NCBI RefSeq assembly: GCF_001522865.1
Contig: NZ_LOWB01000070.1
Coordinates: 1 to 64,000 of the forward strand
DNA: 64,000 nucleotides
Source of the DNA: Burkholderia sp. TSV86
GTDB lineage: Bacteria; Pseudomonadota; Gammaproteobacteria; Burkholderiales; Burkholderiaceae
Reading direction: 5' to 3'
In this document: piece by piece, positions 44,431 to 53,307 of the stretch
Numbering within the stretch: the first letter of the stretch is position 1
How the letters are laid out: every line of letters starts with the position of its first letter
Notes under the pieces: generated by a model
What the model was told of the DNA's origin: nothing
The model's database searches: none
Seen by the model: only the letters and a program-made list of their open reading frames with translations
Translations under genes and position numbers: made by a program

Positions 44431-44496
44431 GCCATCGCCGTGGCCGTAGCCGTAGCCGTAGCCGTAGCCGTCGCCGTGGCCGTAGCCGTAGCCGTA
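44431..44496. repeat. Hexanucleotide repeat GCCGTA, about 11 units
   Basis: Eleven tandem hexamers: GCCATC, GCCGTG, four GCCGTA, GCCGTC, GCCGTG, three GCCGTA. It lies about 100 bases before the leader ORF and after a candidate sigma-54 element, so in the predicted untranslated leader. Such arrays change copy number by slippage and could tune expression. Confidence 0.85.
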
Positions 44497-44589
44497 GCCG
44501 GGCGCGGCCCGCGCCGGCCATCCTGTGCCGCTCGCCCGGCGCCGGTCGCCATGCGTGCGTTCGCCGTGCCTACCTATCTGCAACGCCAT

Positions 44590-44606
44590 TGCAGTTTTTG
44601 CGCCAA
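44590..44606 (-). promoter_or_regulatory. Sigma-54-like promoter for the leader/ABC fusion
   Basis: TTGGCGCAAAAACTGCA on the minus strand, exact spacing; TGGCGC differs from TGGCAC by one base and the -12 block is CTGCA. The transcript would include the hexamer repeat and the leader ORF. Confidence 0.4.
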
Positions 44607-44633
44607 CGGCAGCCGGGCGGCGCCACGCAGCCG

Positions 44634-45008
44634 CTATACGCGGCCGGTGCCCGGCGCGCCGGGTTTCTTCGGCGCGCCAGGCTCGTCGACACTGCCCGGC
44701 TCGCTCAGCCGTTCGGTGCGATCCGGCGCGATGTCCGCGCCGTCGTCGAACGTCGAGTCGCCGTCCGCCGATGCACGCTCGCCAGTGCCCGCGCGGTCCG
44801 TGTCGGTGTCGAGCGACGCGTCGCCGCGCTCGAGCGGATGGCCGTCGAGCGGCGAATCGATGTCGAACACATGACGCCGCGCGCCAGCCGTGTCGCTGCC
44901 GCTGTCGGACGAGTCGCTCGGCCCCAGCGCGCGGCCGTCGCGGCCGCGCCGCGCGTTGTCGTCGTCTGGGCCGGCCGGTTCGTTGTCGGGGTTCAGGGTG
45001 CTGTTCAT
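44634..45008 (-). CDS. Acidic, disordered small protein
   Basis: A 124-residue protein very rich in Asp, Gly, Ser, Pro and Ala, without hydrophobic core, membrane helix or known domain; probably intrinsically disordered. GAGGAG precedes the ATG. A good sigma-54 promoter 79 bases upstream and co-location with the stress regulon suggest a hydrophilin-like or regulatory stress protein, but this is inference. Confidence 0.7.
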   Translation of the reverse strand: MNSTLNPDNEPAGPDDDNARRGRDGRALGPSDSSDSGSDTAGARRHVFDIDSPLDGHPLERGDASLDTDTDRAGTGERASADGDSTFDDGADIAPDRTERLSEPGSVDEPGAPKKPGAPGTGRV

Positions 45009-45086
45009 CGCGATCTCCTCATCTGGCGGCAGGCCGCAGCCTGCGCATTCGCGCGCGGTGTGCGCGGCCTGCACGCCGGGCCACGA

Positions 45087-45103
45087 AGCAAGCGGCATGC
45101 CGC
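45087..45103 (-). promoter_or_regulatory. Sigma-54 promoter for the acidic protein
   Basis: GCGGCATGCCGCTTGCT on the minus strand, exact spacing, full TTGCT. The start would be near 45075, about 67 bases before the ATG. Confidence 0.55.
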
Positions 45104-45153
45104 GCCGCCGCCCGCCGGTTGTGCGGCGGCGGATTTGCCCCGAGGCACGCCGG

Positions 45154-45170
45154 GCGGCACAGGTGATGCG
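45154..45170 (+). promoter_or_regulatory. Sigma-54-like promoter for the hybrid kinase
   Basis: GCGGCACAGGTGATGCG, exact GG/GC spacing; GGCACA is good and the -12 block is ATGC instead of TTGC. About 120 bases before the kinase ATG. Confidence 0.38.
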
Positions 45171-45290
45171 CAGCCGTTGATCGGCAGAATTGAGTTCCTT
45201 ATGCTTTCGAAGGTGCCCATTCCATTTTGAATATCCCGTCGGCCGACGCGCGCGGCGGCCGGGCGGCGTCGCCCGCATCCAACCGTTTCG

Positions 45291-46880
45291 ATGACGAAAG
45301 ACCACACCCTTACCGATCCCCATGCGCCGCTCGGCCCGGCCGATGCGCGCGACCTGCTGCATCGTTTCGCCGAGTTCCGCTTCGAGACCGTCGTCGAGGC
45401 GATCAGCGACTACGCGGTCTTCATGCTCGATCCGCATGGCAACGTCGCCACGTGGAACGCGGGCGCGCAACGTATCAAGGGCTACCGCGCGGCCGAGATC
45501 ATCGGCAACCATTTTTCCCGGTTCTATCCGCCGGAGGCCGCCGCATCCGGGCGGCCCGCGTTCGGGCTCCAGCAGGCGATCGCCCATGGCCGCTTCGAGG
45601 ACGAAGGCTGGCGCGTGCGCAAGGACGGCTCGTTGTTCTGGGCCAGCGTGACGATCACCGCCGTGCGCGATCCCGCGGGCCAATTGACTGGCTTCATCAA
45701 GATCACGCGCGACATGACCGAGCGCAAACGCCTCGCGGAATTGGAAGCCTCCACGCACCGGCTGAGCGTGTTCATCGCGATGCTCGCGCACGAGCTGCGC
45801 AACCATCTCGCGCCGCTGCGGCATTCGGTCGGCGTGCTGCAAAGCCTGCCCGATCCCGCGCCCGCGCTCGCACAGTGCCGCGACGCCGTGCACCGCCAGG
45901 TCGGCCAGCTGACGCGGCTCGTCGACGATCTGCTCGACGTCGGGCGCATCACCGCCGGCAAGGTCGAACTCGACAACGAGCCGGTGACGGTGCGCGATAT
46001 CGTGTGCCGCGGCGTGGAAAGCATCCAGCCGAAACTCGCCGCGCGTGGGCAGCACATTCGCGTCGACCTGCCGGCCGATCCGGTGCTGTTGCGCGGCGAC
46101 GCCGCGCGACTCGTGCAGGTGCTGCACAACCTGCTCGACAACGCGGCGAAATTCTCGCCGCACGGCGCGCGTATCGACGTCGACGCGCACGTCGAAGAGC
46201 CCGTCGTCGTGATCCGCGTGACCGATCATGGCATGGGCATCGCGCCCGGCGCGCTCGAATCGATCTTCGATCTGTTCGAACAGGAAGGCGTGCCGGGCCG
46301 GCGCCCGTCAGACGGCTTCGGGCTCGGACTCGCGATTTGCCGGTCGTTCGTCGAACTGCACGGCGGGATGATTTCCGCCGAAAGCGGCGGCCCCGGCCTC
46401 GGCGCGACGTTCACCATACGGCTGCCGGTCGAGCGCACGCCGCGCGCCGCCCCCGCCGATACCCCCGCACCGCGCGCGCCGCGGCAGCCGGCCGCCGGGC
46501 CGCTGCGCATCGTCGTGGTGGACGACAACCGCGATTCGGCCGACACGCTCGCCGTGCTGCTGCAAGTAAAGGGACACGCGCCGCGCGTCGCGTACAACGC
46601 GCACGACGCGCTGGCGCTCGCGCGCGACACCGTCCCGCACCTGATGCTGGTCGATCTGTCGATGCCGGACGTCGACGGCTACACGCTGCTGCGCGAACTG
46701 CGCGCGATCGATGCGTTGGCCGGCATGACCTGCGTCGCGCTGTCCGGCCACGCGCGAACGTCCGACCTTGCGCGCACCGCGAATGAAGGCTTCGACGATC
46801 ACCTCGTGAAACCCGTCGAGATGGCGGTGCTCGATGCGCTGCTGCAGCGCGTCGAGCGCAAGGCCGGCAGCATGCCGTAA
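45291..46880 (+). CDS. PAS hybrid histidine kinase with receiver
   Basis: A 529-residue soluble hybrid kinase. A PAS domain (about 30-145: YAVFMLDPHGNVATWNAGAQRIKGY, then KDGSLFWASVTITAV) precedes the HisKA helix with His167 in AMLAHELRNHL. The HATPase domain has N284 in NLLDNAAKFS, DHGMGI and GFGLGLAI. A linker of Ala/Pro leads to a receiver with D411/D412, phospho-Asp 455 in LVDLSMPDVDG, Ser and KP. No membrane segments, so it senses a cytoplasmic signal. It is divergent from the acidic-protein gene and 3.6 kb from the ABC fusion, whose receiver it might phosphorylate together with the single-domain receiver at 22.6 kb. Confidence 0.92.
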   Translation: MTKDHTLTDPHAPLGPADARDLLHRFAEFRFETVVEAISDYAVFMLDPHGNVATWNAGAQRIKGYRAAEIIGNHFSRFYPPEAAASGRPAFGLQQAIAHGRFEDEGWRVRKDGSLFWASVTITAVRDPAGQLTGFIKITRDMTERKRLAELEASTHRLSVFIAMLAHELRNHLAPLRHSVGVLQSLPDPAPALAQCRDAVHRQVGQLTRLVDDLLDVGRITAGKVELDNEPVTVRDIVCRGVESIQPKLAARGQHIRVDLPADPVLLRGDAARLVQVLHNLLDNAAKFSPHGARIDVDAHVEEPVVVIRVTDHGMGIAPGALESIFDLFEQEGVPGRRPSDGFGLGLAICRSFVELHGGMISAESGGPGLGATFTIRLPVERTPRAAPADTPAPRAPRQPAAGPLRIVVVDDNRDSADTLAVLLQVKGHAPRVAYNAHDALALARDTVPHLMLVDLSMPDVDGYTLLRELRAIDALAGMTCVALSGHARTSDLARTANEGFDDHLVKPVEMAVLDALLQRVERKAGSMP

Positions 46881-47351
46881 TCGCTCCGGCCATCGCGTGG
46901 CAGATCGCGGCCTATCGCCGCGCAGATTGCGCAGGCGAGCGCGCAGCAGCGGCCAGGCGCGTGCGCGTGGCGCATGTATGCGTGCCACACGCCGGCCGCG
47001 CGCATGCGCCGCACCGCCCGCATGCGCGCGGCATGCCATCGCCCCGACGCAAAGCGGCCCGGTTGCGTGCAATCGCCATCGAGCGATGCAACGCGCACGC
47101 GAATGCGGGCCGGCTCGCGCATCGCCGCCGGCGGTACGCGCACGCGCCTCACGCGGCCATGCCGTGGCCGCCCGGACCGCTCGCCTCGCTCGGCGCGGGC
47201 TTCCCGCACGGCACGGCCTGTCACGGCATGAGCTTCGCCTTCATCCCGTCAGCCGGTACGGCGGGGCTGTCGGAAGCCGATCGAACAGCCGCACTGAGCG
47301 TAGCGACACCGGCCCGAATGTAACGAGCGAAATACGGCGTCGGACAATGCA
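46881..47351. other. Gene-free convergent spacer
   Basis: High-GC stretch with many short open frames but none with family resemblance or a ribosome site. No terminator was clear. Confidence 0.45.
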
Positions 47352-48683
47352 TCAATCTTCGTTTGCCAGCCATGCGCCATGAAACCCCGCCGGGATTCGC
47401 GTGGGCAGATGCACGGTTGCAACAGGTCCAGCAGCAAGATCGCCCGCATCCAGCACGACTACGTCGGTGGTATCGGCCGCATGTCGATACACGCAACACA
47501 GCACCCACCCGTCGTCTTCCGCTGCCGCCATGCGGCGCGGCACGAAAATCGGCTCGCTGTTCTGGTCGCCGGGCGGCACCGCATACCGGGCGAGCGTGCC
47601 GCCGTGCCAGTCGTACTGCACGACGCCCCGGAGTTCGAACGGCGTCGGCTGCTCGGCGGCATAGAAATACCGATAAGGCTGGCCCGTCCGCTGCTCGTTG
47701 ATCCGCGGCAACTCCATTCCGGCTTCGCAGGCCGCGGTCTGCGTCACGGCGCCCGACGTCAGGTCGATCCGATACCGCCACAGCGTCCCGAGCGGGTTGT
47801 CCTCGAATGCAGTTCCGTCCGGCGTGAGCCGCAGAAACCACGGATAACGGACGGCATCGAGCACGATCGTCGTTTCGTCCGCGTCGTAAGCATTGATCAC
47901 ATGCTGAATGAAACATGGCGCAATCTCGAACCACCTCACGTCGCCACCGTGCCGAGGGATCACGCATAGCCGTGAGCCGCGTTCGTCGTGCCACCGCAGC
48001 GGCATCCGGTGCCCGCGCGCGAGCATCGCGAAGTCGTAGCCGACGTTCAGATCGAGCAGGATGCTGTAATTCGCGGTGATTGCGATGTCGTGCATCATCG
48101 ACGGGGCCGGCAGCGCAATCTCGATGTCCACGGTCAGCTCGCCCCCGGCGTCGGCCACGCCATAGCGCAGGAACGGCGCTTTCCAATCGGCGCAAAACGT
48201 CACGAGTTCGCCAGTGCGCGGGTCGATCTTCGGATGCGCGGTCATTCCCGCGACGGCGCCCGGATGCCGGCGCGCCGGCCCGAGCGTGTCGAGCGCCGAC
48301 GTAACCGCCAGCGGCGTGCCGCCTTCGGCCAGTGCGAGTGTTTCGCCCGCGTGCCGGATCACGTTGACATTCGGATTGGTATCCGGCCACGACGGCGCGC
48401 TTTGCGGCGCATGCGCCTGTGCCCATCGCCGTGTGCGCAGCCAGCGGTTGCGGTAGCTGCTCACGCGGCCGTGTTCGAAGGCAACCGCATGCAGCATCGC
48501 GGCCTCCGGCCACCAGGACAGGACGCCGCTGCCTTCGAACCGCCCCGATAGCGGATTCGGGCCGTTGCGCACAAGCACGCCATGGAGATCGTCCGGCACT
48601 GTGCCGGACACGCGCGGCGCGGCGATATCGATTTCGCGCGCAACCGGCGCGACGGCGCCGGCGTTAAGGTCGAGGGTGGCCAT
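47352..48683 (-). CDS. Carotenoid cleavage oxygenase family enzyme
   Basis: A 443-residue seven-bladed propeller oxygenase (RPE65/CCO family). The four iron-binding histidines sit in MTAHPKIDP, MMHDIAIT, CFIQHVINAY and GFHGAWL at the C terminus; the opening VRNGPNPL is typical. Members cleave carotenoids, apocarotenals or lignin-type stilbenes at a double bond using Fe2+ and O2. No carotenoid synthesis genes are nearby, so an environmental or stilbene-like substrate is possible. Its upstream region contains a striking palindrome at 49030-49071. Confidence 0.9.
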   Translation of the reverse strand: MATLDLNAGAVAPVAREIDIAAPRVSGTVPDDLHGVLVRNGPNPLSGRFEGSGVLSWWPEAAMLHAVAFEHGRVSSYRNRWLRTRRWAQAHAPQSAPSWPDTNPNVNVIRHAGETLALAEGGTPLAVTSALDTLGPARRHPGAVAGMTAHPKIDPRTGELVTFCADWKAPFLRYGVADAGGELTVDIEIALPAPSMMHDIAITANYSILLDLNVGYDFAMLARGHRMPLRWHDERGSRLCVIPRHGGDVRWFEIAPCFIQHVINAYDADETTIVLDAVRYPWFLRLTPDGTAFEDNPLGTLWRYRIDLTSGAVTQTAACEAGMELPRINEQRTGQPYRYFYAAEQPTPFELRGVVQYDWHGGTLARYAVPPGDQNSEPIFVPRRMAAAEDDGWVLCCVYRHAADTTDVVVLDAGDLAAGPVATVHLPTRIPAGFHGAWLANED

Positions 48684-49029
48684 CGATACTCCCTGTTGAT
48701 GGAAGTTTGGGTCACGGCGGCAGCCGGAGCGCAGTGCGAACGCGTGATGGCGGAAATCGAGCGGCCAGCCGAAATGAGCACGTGCAGCCTATTCGAAGCC
48801 GGGTAGATCGCCTGCCGCGCGCGCATGGAAGAACGCACGTGCTTGTGAGATGCCGCCACGCTCACGCTGTGCATAGGCGGCACGCGTTTTCGATGAGCTG
48901 CCGGCACTCAGCCGGAGTTGCGACAGTGCCCGTTCCGGGGACGGCGAGTCGCTGTCGATCAAAAACAATCGGGAATGCAAGCATGCGAGGCAGATGCATG
49001 GCAGTTGGCTTGATGATAGTACGGCCAAT

Positions 49030-49071
49030 TTATACCCGGATAAAAATATTGTCAATATTATCCGGGTATAA
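49030..49071. promoter_or_regulatory. Operator-like palindrome in an AT-rich promoter region
   Basis: Perfect 14-bp arms, TTATACCCGGATAA (49030-49043) and its complement (49058-49071), enclose a second small dyad. On the minus strand TTGACA (49055-49050) and TATAAA (49034-49029) lie 15 bases apart, overlapping one arm, as in a repressed promoter. It faces the carotenoid oxygenase gene about 340 bases away; the intervening 48684-49029 has no gene I can support. Confidence 0.5.
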
Positions 49072-49162
49072 TTCAGTCATCCTTCCTCCTCCTCGGCACG
49101 CCGGCAAGTCGTCCTCCGCCCGCAACGTGCGGGGCCCGCACCCGCCCGCCCGGCGGCATGGC

Positions 49163-50170
49163 TCATGGCAAGATGCCGCGCTCGATCAGCGCGAGGTCTT
49201 GACCGGCGCAATGGCCGACCTCCTCCGCCAGGAATGCGAGCAACACGTGCATCCGCGCAGACGAGCGAATGCTCTTGCGAGGCAAGATCGAAACTTGGCC
49301 GCCCCGCAGCGCATACTCGGTGAGCACCGGAACGAGTTCGCCGCGGAGCCGTGCATCGAATGCGGCGAAGGCCGGCACGATCGCGAGGCCGAGGCCAGCG
49401 CCCGCGCCAGTGAGCACCGGGCGGCCCGAATCGGTCCGCACGCGAACGCCGATACGAAGCGATTTCGATTCGCCATTTGGCGGCAAGCGCCATATGCCGT
49501 TCAGTGCGCGATTCGGATAGAACAAACCCGTGCCACTGCAGGCCGTCCGCATGAACCGGCGCACCGTGCAAGACTGGCCGGACGCGTGCACACCAGATGC
49601 GTGATTCGCTCTGGGCGAGCGCGCCATCGGGCTGAAATCGGCGCGTTTCCCCATACGGATCGCCACATCGAAATGGCCCCCTGGAGATTGGACAGACAGT
49701 CTGGCGCCTCAATAGCCTCAATGCCGACGCAGAGCGCCGGATACGTGGCCGCGAAACGCAACAGCAGCGGCCCAAGCTGGCACGTGACGAAGGTCACCGG
49801 CGTCGCAAAGCCGACGCTTGCCGCTCAGGCTTGCGCCTGCTCCATGCATTTCGTCCTCGACACGCTCGAGCTTCGGCTGCAAATGCCGTGAGCGCTCGAA
49901 ACAGCACCGGCCTGACTCGGTGAGCTGCAACGGACGGCCGCGCTTGAGCAGCGTGCAGCGAAAACACGCCTGACGATTCCGGACACGCTGATTGACCGCC
50001 AATTGGGCCGTGCCGAGGCGGCTCGCCGCTTCGAAAAAGCCGCCCGATTCGATGACAACCGAAACAAGCTCGTATCGAAAGCTTGAGACGGGTAACGCAG
50101 GCCGCCCAGAATCCGCACCGGCCACCTGATCGGAAAGTTCCATGCCATGGAAAGGAGGCAGATGCGGCAC
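49163..50170 (-). pseudogene. Frameshifted LysR regulator
   Basis: Three minus-strand frames together make one LysR protein. Near 50100-49900 is the HTH (VVIESGGFFEAASRLGTAQLAVNQRV, then LLKRGRPLQLTESG); around 49800-49680 the frame shifts to TFVTCQLGPLLLRFAATYPAL; then another shift gives AIRMGKRADFSPMARSP and the C-terminal GAGLGLAIVPAFAAF. At least two frameshifts are needed, so the gene is dead. It may once have controlled the carotenoid oxygenase. Confidence 0.7.
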
Positions 50171-50480
50171 TTGTTCCTGGATATCTTCGTTTCGAAAAAC
50201 AGCGTGAAGGAGGCCATGGGAAACGTCATTGAATTATGCTTTCTTGGAGGAAAAATGAAGAAGAAAGGACCGACGCGGTTCGGGCTTTCGATCGAAGTTC
50301 AACCCGCATGAGATGCGAACGGGCACGCCCCAGGCATGCTCCATGAGTATTTAGCCATCTTCTAATTTAGCCGTTTTTTTGATTTTCGATTACATACGCA
50401 TAAGACGACAATTCCAATGCCATTGGATTTTATACACTCCAGCAGATGGCATTATTCTTCGATTTTTTTGGGAGAATACT

Positions 50481-51425
50481 ATGTCTAGCCCCGCCGTTCC
50501 CGAATCGCTGTACACAAGCAGTACGATTGTCGAATTTCCTGGCGACTGGCAAGTGAAACGAATGCTTCAACCGCAGGAACCATTCGATTATACGACTCCC
50601 AATCGACCGGCTCTGGCAGGCTGGTTCAAAAACAAGATCTGGTGTGTATACCGTCATGGTTACAAAATTAACTCGCTATATTACACCACCGCCGAGCACA
50701 GTGAGGCGTTCAGTCCTGAAAAGGAGATTTTGGGCTGTTCAACTCTTCAAGGCCCGGCACTTGTTGTGTTCAACGATATACTTTATTGCGTATTCACGAA
50801 CTCGAATGATTCCAACCGTTTATATTACACAGTTTTTATCAACGACGATTGGACAAAACCCTTGCGGCTCAGAGGCTATTCCAGTGCTCAAAGTCCGGCT
50901 CTCGCTGTTTTTAATGGCAAGCTTTGGTGCGTACACACCGGCAGCCAAAAAGATCAAAATTTGTATTGCACGACATTCAACGGTAATGCCTGGAGCAGCG
51001 ATCAAAAACTTTCCAACCATGCCAGCGCGGCAGGCCCTGCTCTGGCTGCCTCGGCTAGCACGCTATTGTGCGTGCACCGCGGCGCAGACAATGATGAGAG
51101 CCTGTGGTACACGACTTCGGACGGCTCCGCGTGGAAACCGGACAGGCAGATTGCGGTTGGTATCGTGGGAAACAAGCTCTATAGCGGTGGTGACGGACCG
51201 GCCTTGGCCTACGATCCCGCCAGCAACACATTTGGGCTCGTATACAAAGGCCAAGACAGTGAAAATGACACTCTTCTGTATTACACAGTAGCAGGATCTT
51301 CTGATTGGGCTTTTCCGTCTAGATTGCACACATTCAACAGCCTGGCTGGGCCGGCGCTAATCGCATATCCAACAGGGCCACAGAATAAATTCATGGTAAT
51401 GTTTCGTGGAGTCAAACAATCCTAA
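50481..51425 (+). CDS. Repeat beta-propeller protein, lectin- or sialidase-like
   Basis: A 314-residue protein made of about six repeats of some 50 residues. Each carries a GPALAVFNGKLWCVH-type strand pair followed by LYYTTF and W (for example residues near 140-190 and 190-240). This is the pattern of sialidase-like or lectin beta-propellers common in soil bacteria and fungi. There is no signal peptide, so release would need another route. GC content is far below the neighbours and codon use differs, indicating transfer. GGGAGA precedes the ATG. Confidence 0.75.
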   Translation: MSSPAVPESLYTSSTIVEFPGDWQVKRMLQPQEPFDYTTPNRPALAGWFKNKIWCVYRHGYKINSLYYTTAEHSEAFSPEKEILGCSTLQGPALVVFNDILYCVFTNSNDSNRLYYTVFINDDWTKPLRLRGYSSAQSPALAVFNGKLWCVHTGSQKDQNLYCTTFNGNAWSSDQKLSNHASAAGPALAASASTLLCVHRGADNDESLWYTTSDGSAWKPDRQIAVGIVGNKLYSGGDGPALAYDPASNTFGLVYKGQDSENDTLLYYTVAGSSDWAFPSRLHTFNSLAGPALIAYPTGPQNKFMVMFRGVKQS

Positions 51426-52154
51426 TATAAAAATTCAATAATACAGCCGAATAAACCGGCGCTCGAGAATGCGCGGCACGCGATCAGCGTCGCCGCGCGA
51501 TCGAGCCTGCGATGTCCGCTCGACCTACCAATCGGTAACCGAATGCCGCGTGCGACAGCGAAATGAACTGCGCCACTCGACTATGAATTCACGGCGCGGC
51601 ATCGCCGCCATCCATTTTATTTGTCAGCCAAAACAAATCCCGCCACGCGCTCTTTCTTACCCGTTCGCAATTTCATTTCAACTCATAGCGTCGACGACTA
51701 TTTCAAATGAATAAATTGCGACTCGATTTACGCAAGCCAATTTTCCATCTCATATTAACGCGGCAGATCGACCGGCAATCATTCCGCTCAATCGATAATA
51801 ATTTGACATGATTACCCGCTATCGCGCCGAAATCACCAACGTAACCGGCAATTCCATCGCCCCCCTTCACTCTAGCCTATCGCGCAAGCCATCGAATATG
51901 GAAATTTCAATCGCAACCGGCATTAATTGACCACGGCTCGGACTGTAATCCATCTATCCGGCATACGTTAAATTCGAGCATTTGAATTTAAATTAGCCGC
52001 CAAATTCATATCAATTACATACCAGAAATTCGAATAAGCGCATTTCGAAGCGGCGACTATAATCCGCCGTGACGCATCACAAGACGGCCCAATCGCAACG
52101 CGTTCATGCTCGGCCCGCATCTGCATATAAACGTTTCAATTCACGGAGTGTTAT
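51426..52154. other. AT-rich spacer before the biosynthetic cluster
   Basis: About 730 bases of AT-rich DNA with no gene I can support and no clear sigma-54 or repeat element. It probably contains the promoter of the eight-gene cluster, but no box could be assigned with confidence. Confidence 0.45.
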
Positions 52155-53306
52155 ATGTCGGGACAGCATCACTTTCTCATGACGCCGGGGCCATTGGCCC
52201 TGAGCGACGAAGTCAAGGCGCAAATGCAGTTCGACATGGGTTCACGCGATGCGAGCTTCAAGCGCATCACCGCGCTCATGCGCGAGCTGACGCTCGACTT
52301 GATCGACGGCAACGGCACGCATTCGGTGGTCCCGATCCAGGGCGGCGGATCGTATGGGATGGAGGCCGCGCTGACCACGTTCGTGCGGGCGTCCGATCGG
52401 CCGCTCGTCTGCATCAACGGAATTTATGGCGAGCGGATCCTCAAAATCCTTCAACTACGGGGCGTCCAGGCCGTCAGCCTCACGGCGCCGACCGATCAGC
52501 CGCTTTCGGTAGCCGACATCGCCGCGCGTCTGGAGCAGGATCACAAGATTACCCATCTCTGCTTCGTGCACTGCGAAACGACGGCCGGCGTCATCAATCC
52601 GCTCGGCCCGCTCGTCGAATTAGCGACGCGCGCCGGCGTCAAGACGATCATCGATGCGATGAGTTCGTTCGGCGCGACGGATATCAGCGCCCGGCGCATC
52701 CCTTTCGACGTCCTCGTGACGTCCAGCAACAAATGCATCGAAGGGCCGCCCGGCGTGGCCTTCGTCATCGCGTCGCTGGATCTTCTCAAGCGCAAGTCCG
52801 ATCCGGTCAACTCGTTCGTGCTGGACGTGCGCGATCAATGGCTCGGCTTCGAGCGCACCGGCGAATGGCGCTCCACCCCGCCCACCCATATCGTCCAGGC
52901 GTGTGCGAAGGCGCTCGACGTGCTGTCGATCGAAGGTCCGCTGCAACGAGGCGAGCGTTACGGCGCGGTGCGCGACGAGATCATTCGCGCGACCGGGCGT
53001 TACGCATCGCCGCTGCTGAACGCACATGTGCGCTCGCCGGTCTGCGTGGCGCTCACGGCGCACGGCGTCATCGATACGCAACAGGACTTCGACGCACTGT
53101 ACGCACATCTGGCCAACTACAACCTGTACATCTACTCGAAGCTGCATCTTCCCACGCGCAGTTTCAGGATCGGCTGCATCGGCTCGATCCGGCCCGCGTG
53201 GATTCGCCTGCTTGCGACCGCCTTTCGCGATTTCTTCAATACGCGCCCCATCCCGGATAAAGCACTGTGCCACGCCGAAGCCGAATTCGTGAAAGAGGTC
53301 TTGTGA
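52155..53306 (+). CDS. Class V aminotransferase, PhnW-like
   Basis: A 383-residue PLP-dependent class V aminotransferase. MTPGPLALSDEVKAQM opens like 2-aminoethylphosphonate-pyruvate transaminase; QGGGSYGMEAAL binds the PLP phosphate, DAMSSFGATDI carries the PLP-N1 Asp, and TSSNKCIEGPPGVAF supplies the Schiff-base Lys. No phosphonate genes are nearby. In this cluster a role in making an amino alcohol such as serinol is more likely, by analogy with the aminotransferase domain of RtxA. It starts the operon; next ATG is 1 base after its stop. Confidence 0.85.
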   Translation: MSGQHHFLMTPGPLALSDEVKAQMQFDMGSRDASFKRITALMRELTLDLIDGNGTHSVVPIQGGGSYGMEAALTTFVRASDRPLVCINGIYGERILKILQLRGVQAVSLTAPTDQPLSVADIAARLEQDHKITHLCFVHCETTAGVINPLGPLVELATRAGVKTIIDAMSSFGATDISARRIPFDVLVTSSNKCIEGPPGVAFVIASLDLLKRKSDPVNSFVLDVRDQWLGFERTGEWRSTPPTHIVQACAKALDVLSIEGPLQRGERYGAVRDEIIRATGRYASPLLNAHVRSPVCVALTAHGVIDTQQDFDALYAHLANYNLYIYSKLHLPTRSFRIGCIGSIRPAWIRLLATAFRDFFNTRPIPDKALCHAEAEFVKEVL

Positions 53307-53307
53307 C

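Noticed and set aside
41918..44449. 843-codon open frame on the plus strand
   Set aside because: It is antisense to the ABC fusion, Arg/His/Ala-rich and lacks any domain; typical high-GC shadow.
46961..47323. Possible small gene in the 46.9-47.3 kb spacer
   Set aside because: Low-complexity Arg/Ala/His composition, no ribosome site and no family resemblance.
49003..49020. TGGCAGTTGGCTTGAT on the plus strand as a sigma-54 promoter
   Set aside because: The invariant GC at -12 is GA, and no intact plus-strand gene follows.
52106..53260. 384-codon open frame overlapping the aminotransferase gene
   Set aside because: Arg/His-rich shadow frame; the 52155 frame carries all class V aminotransferase motifs.
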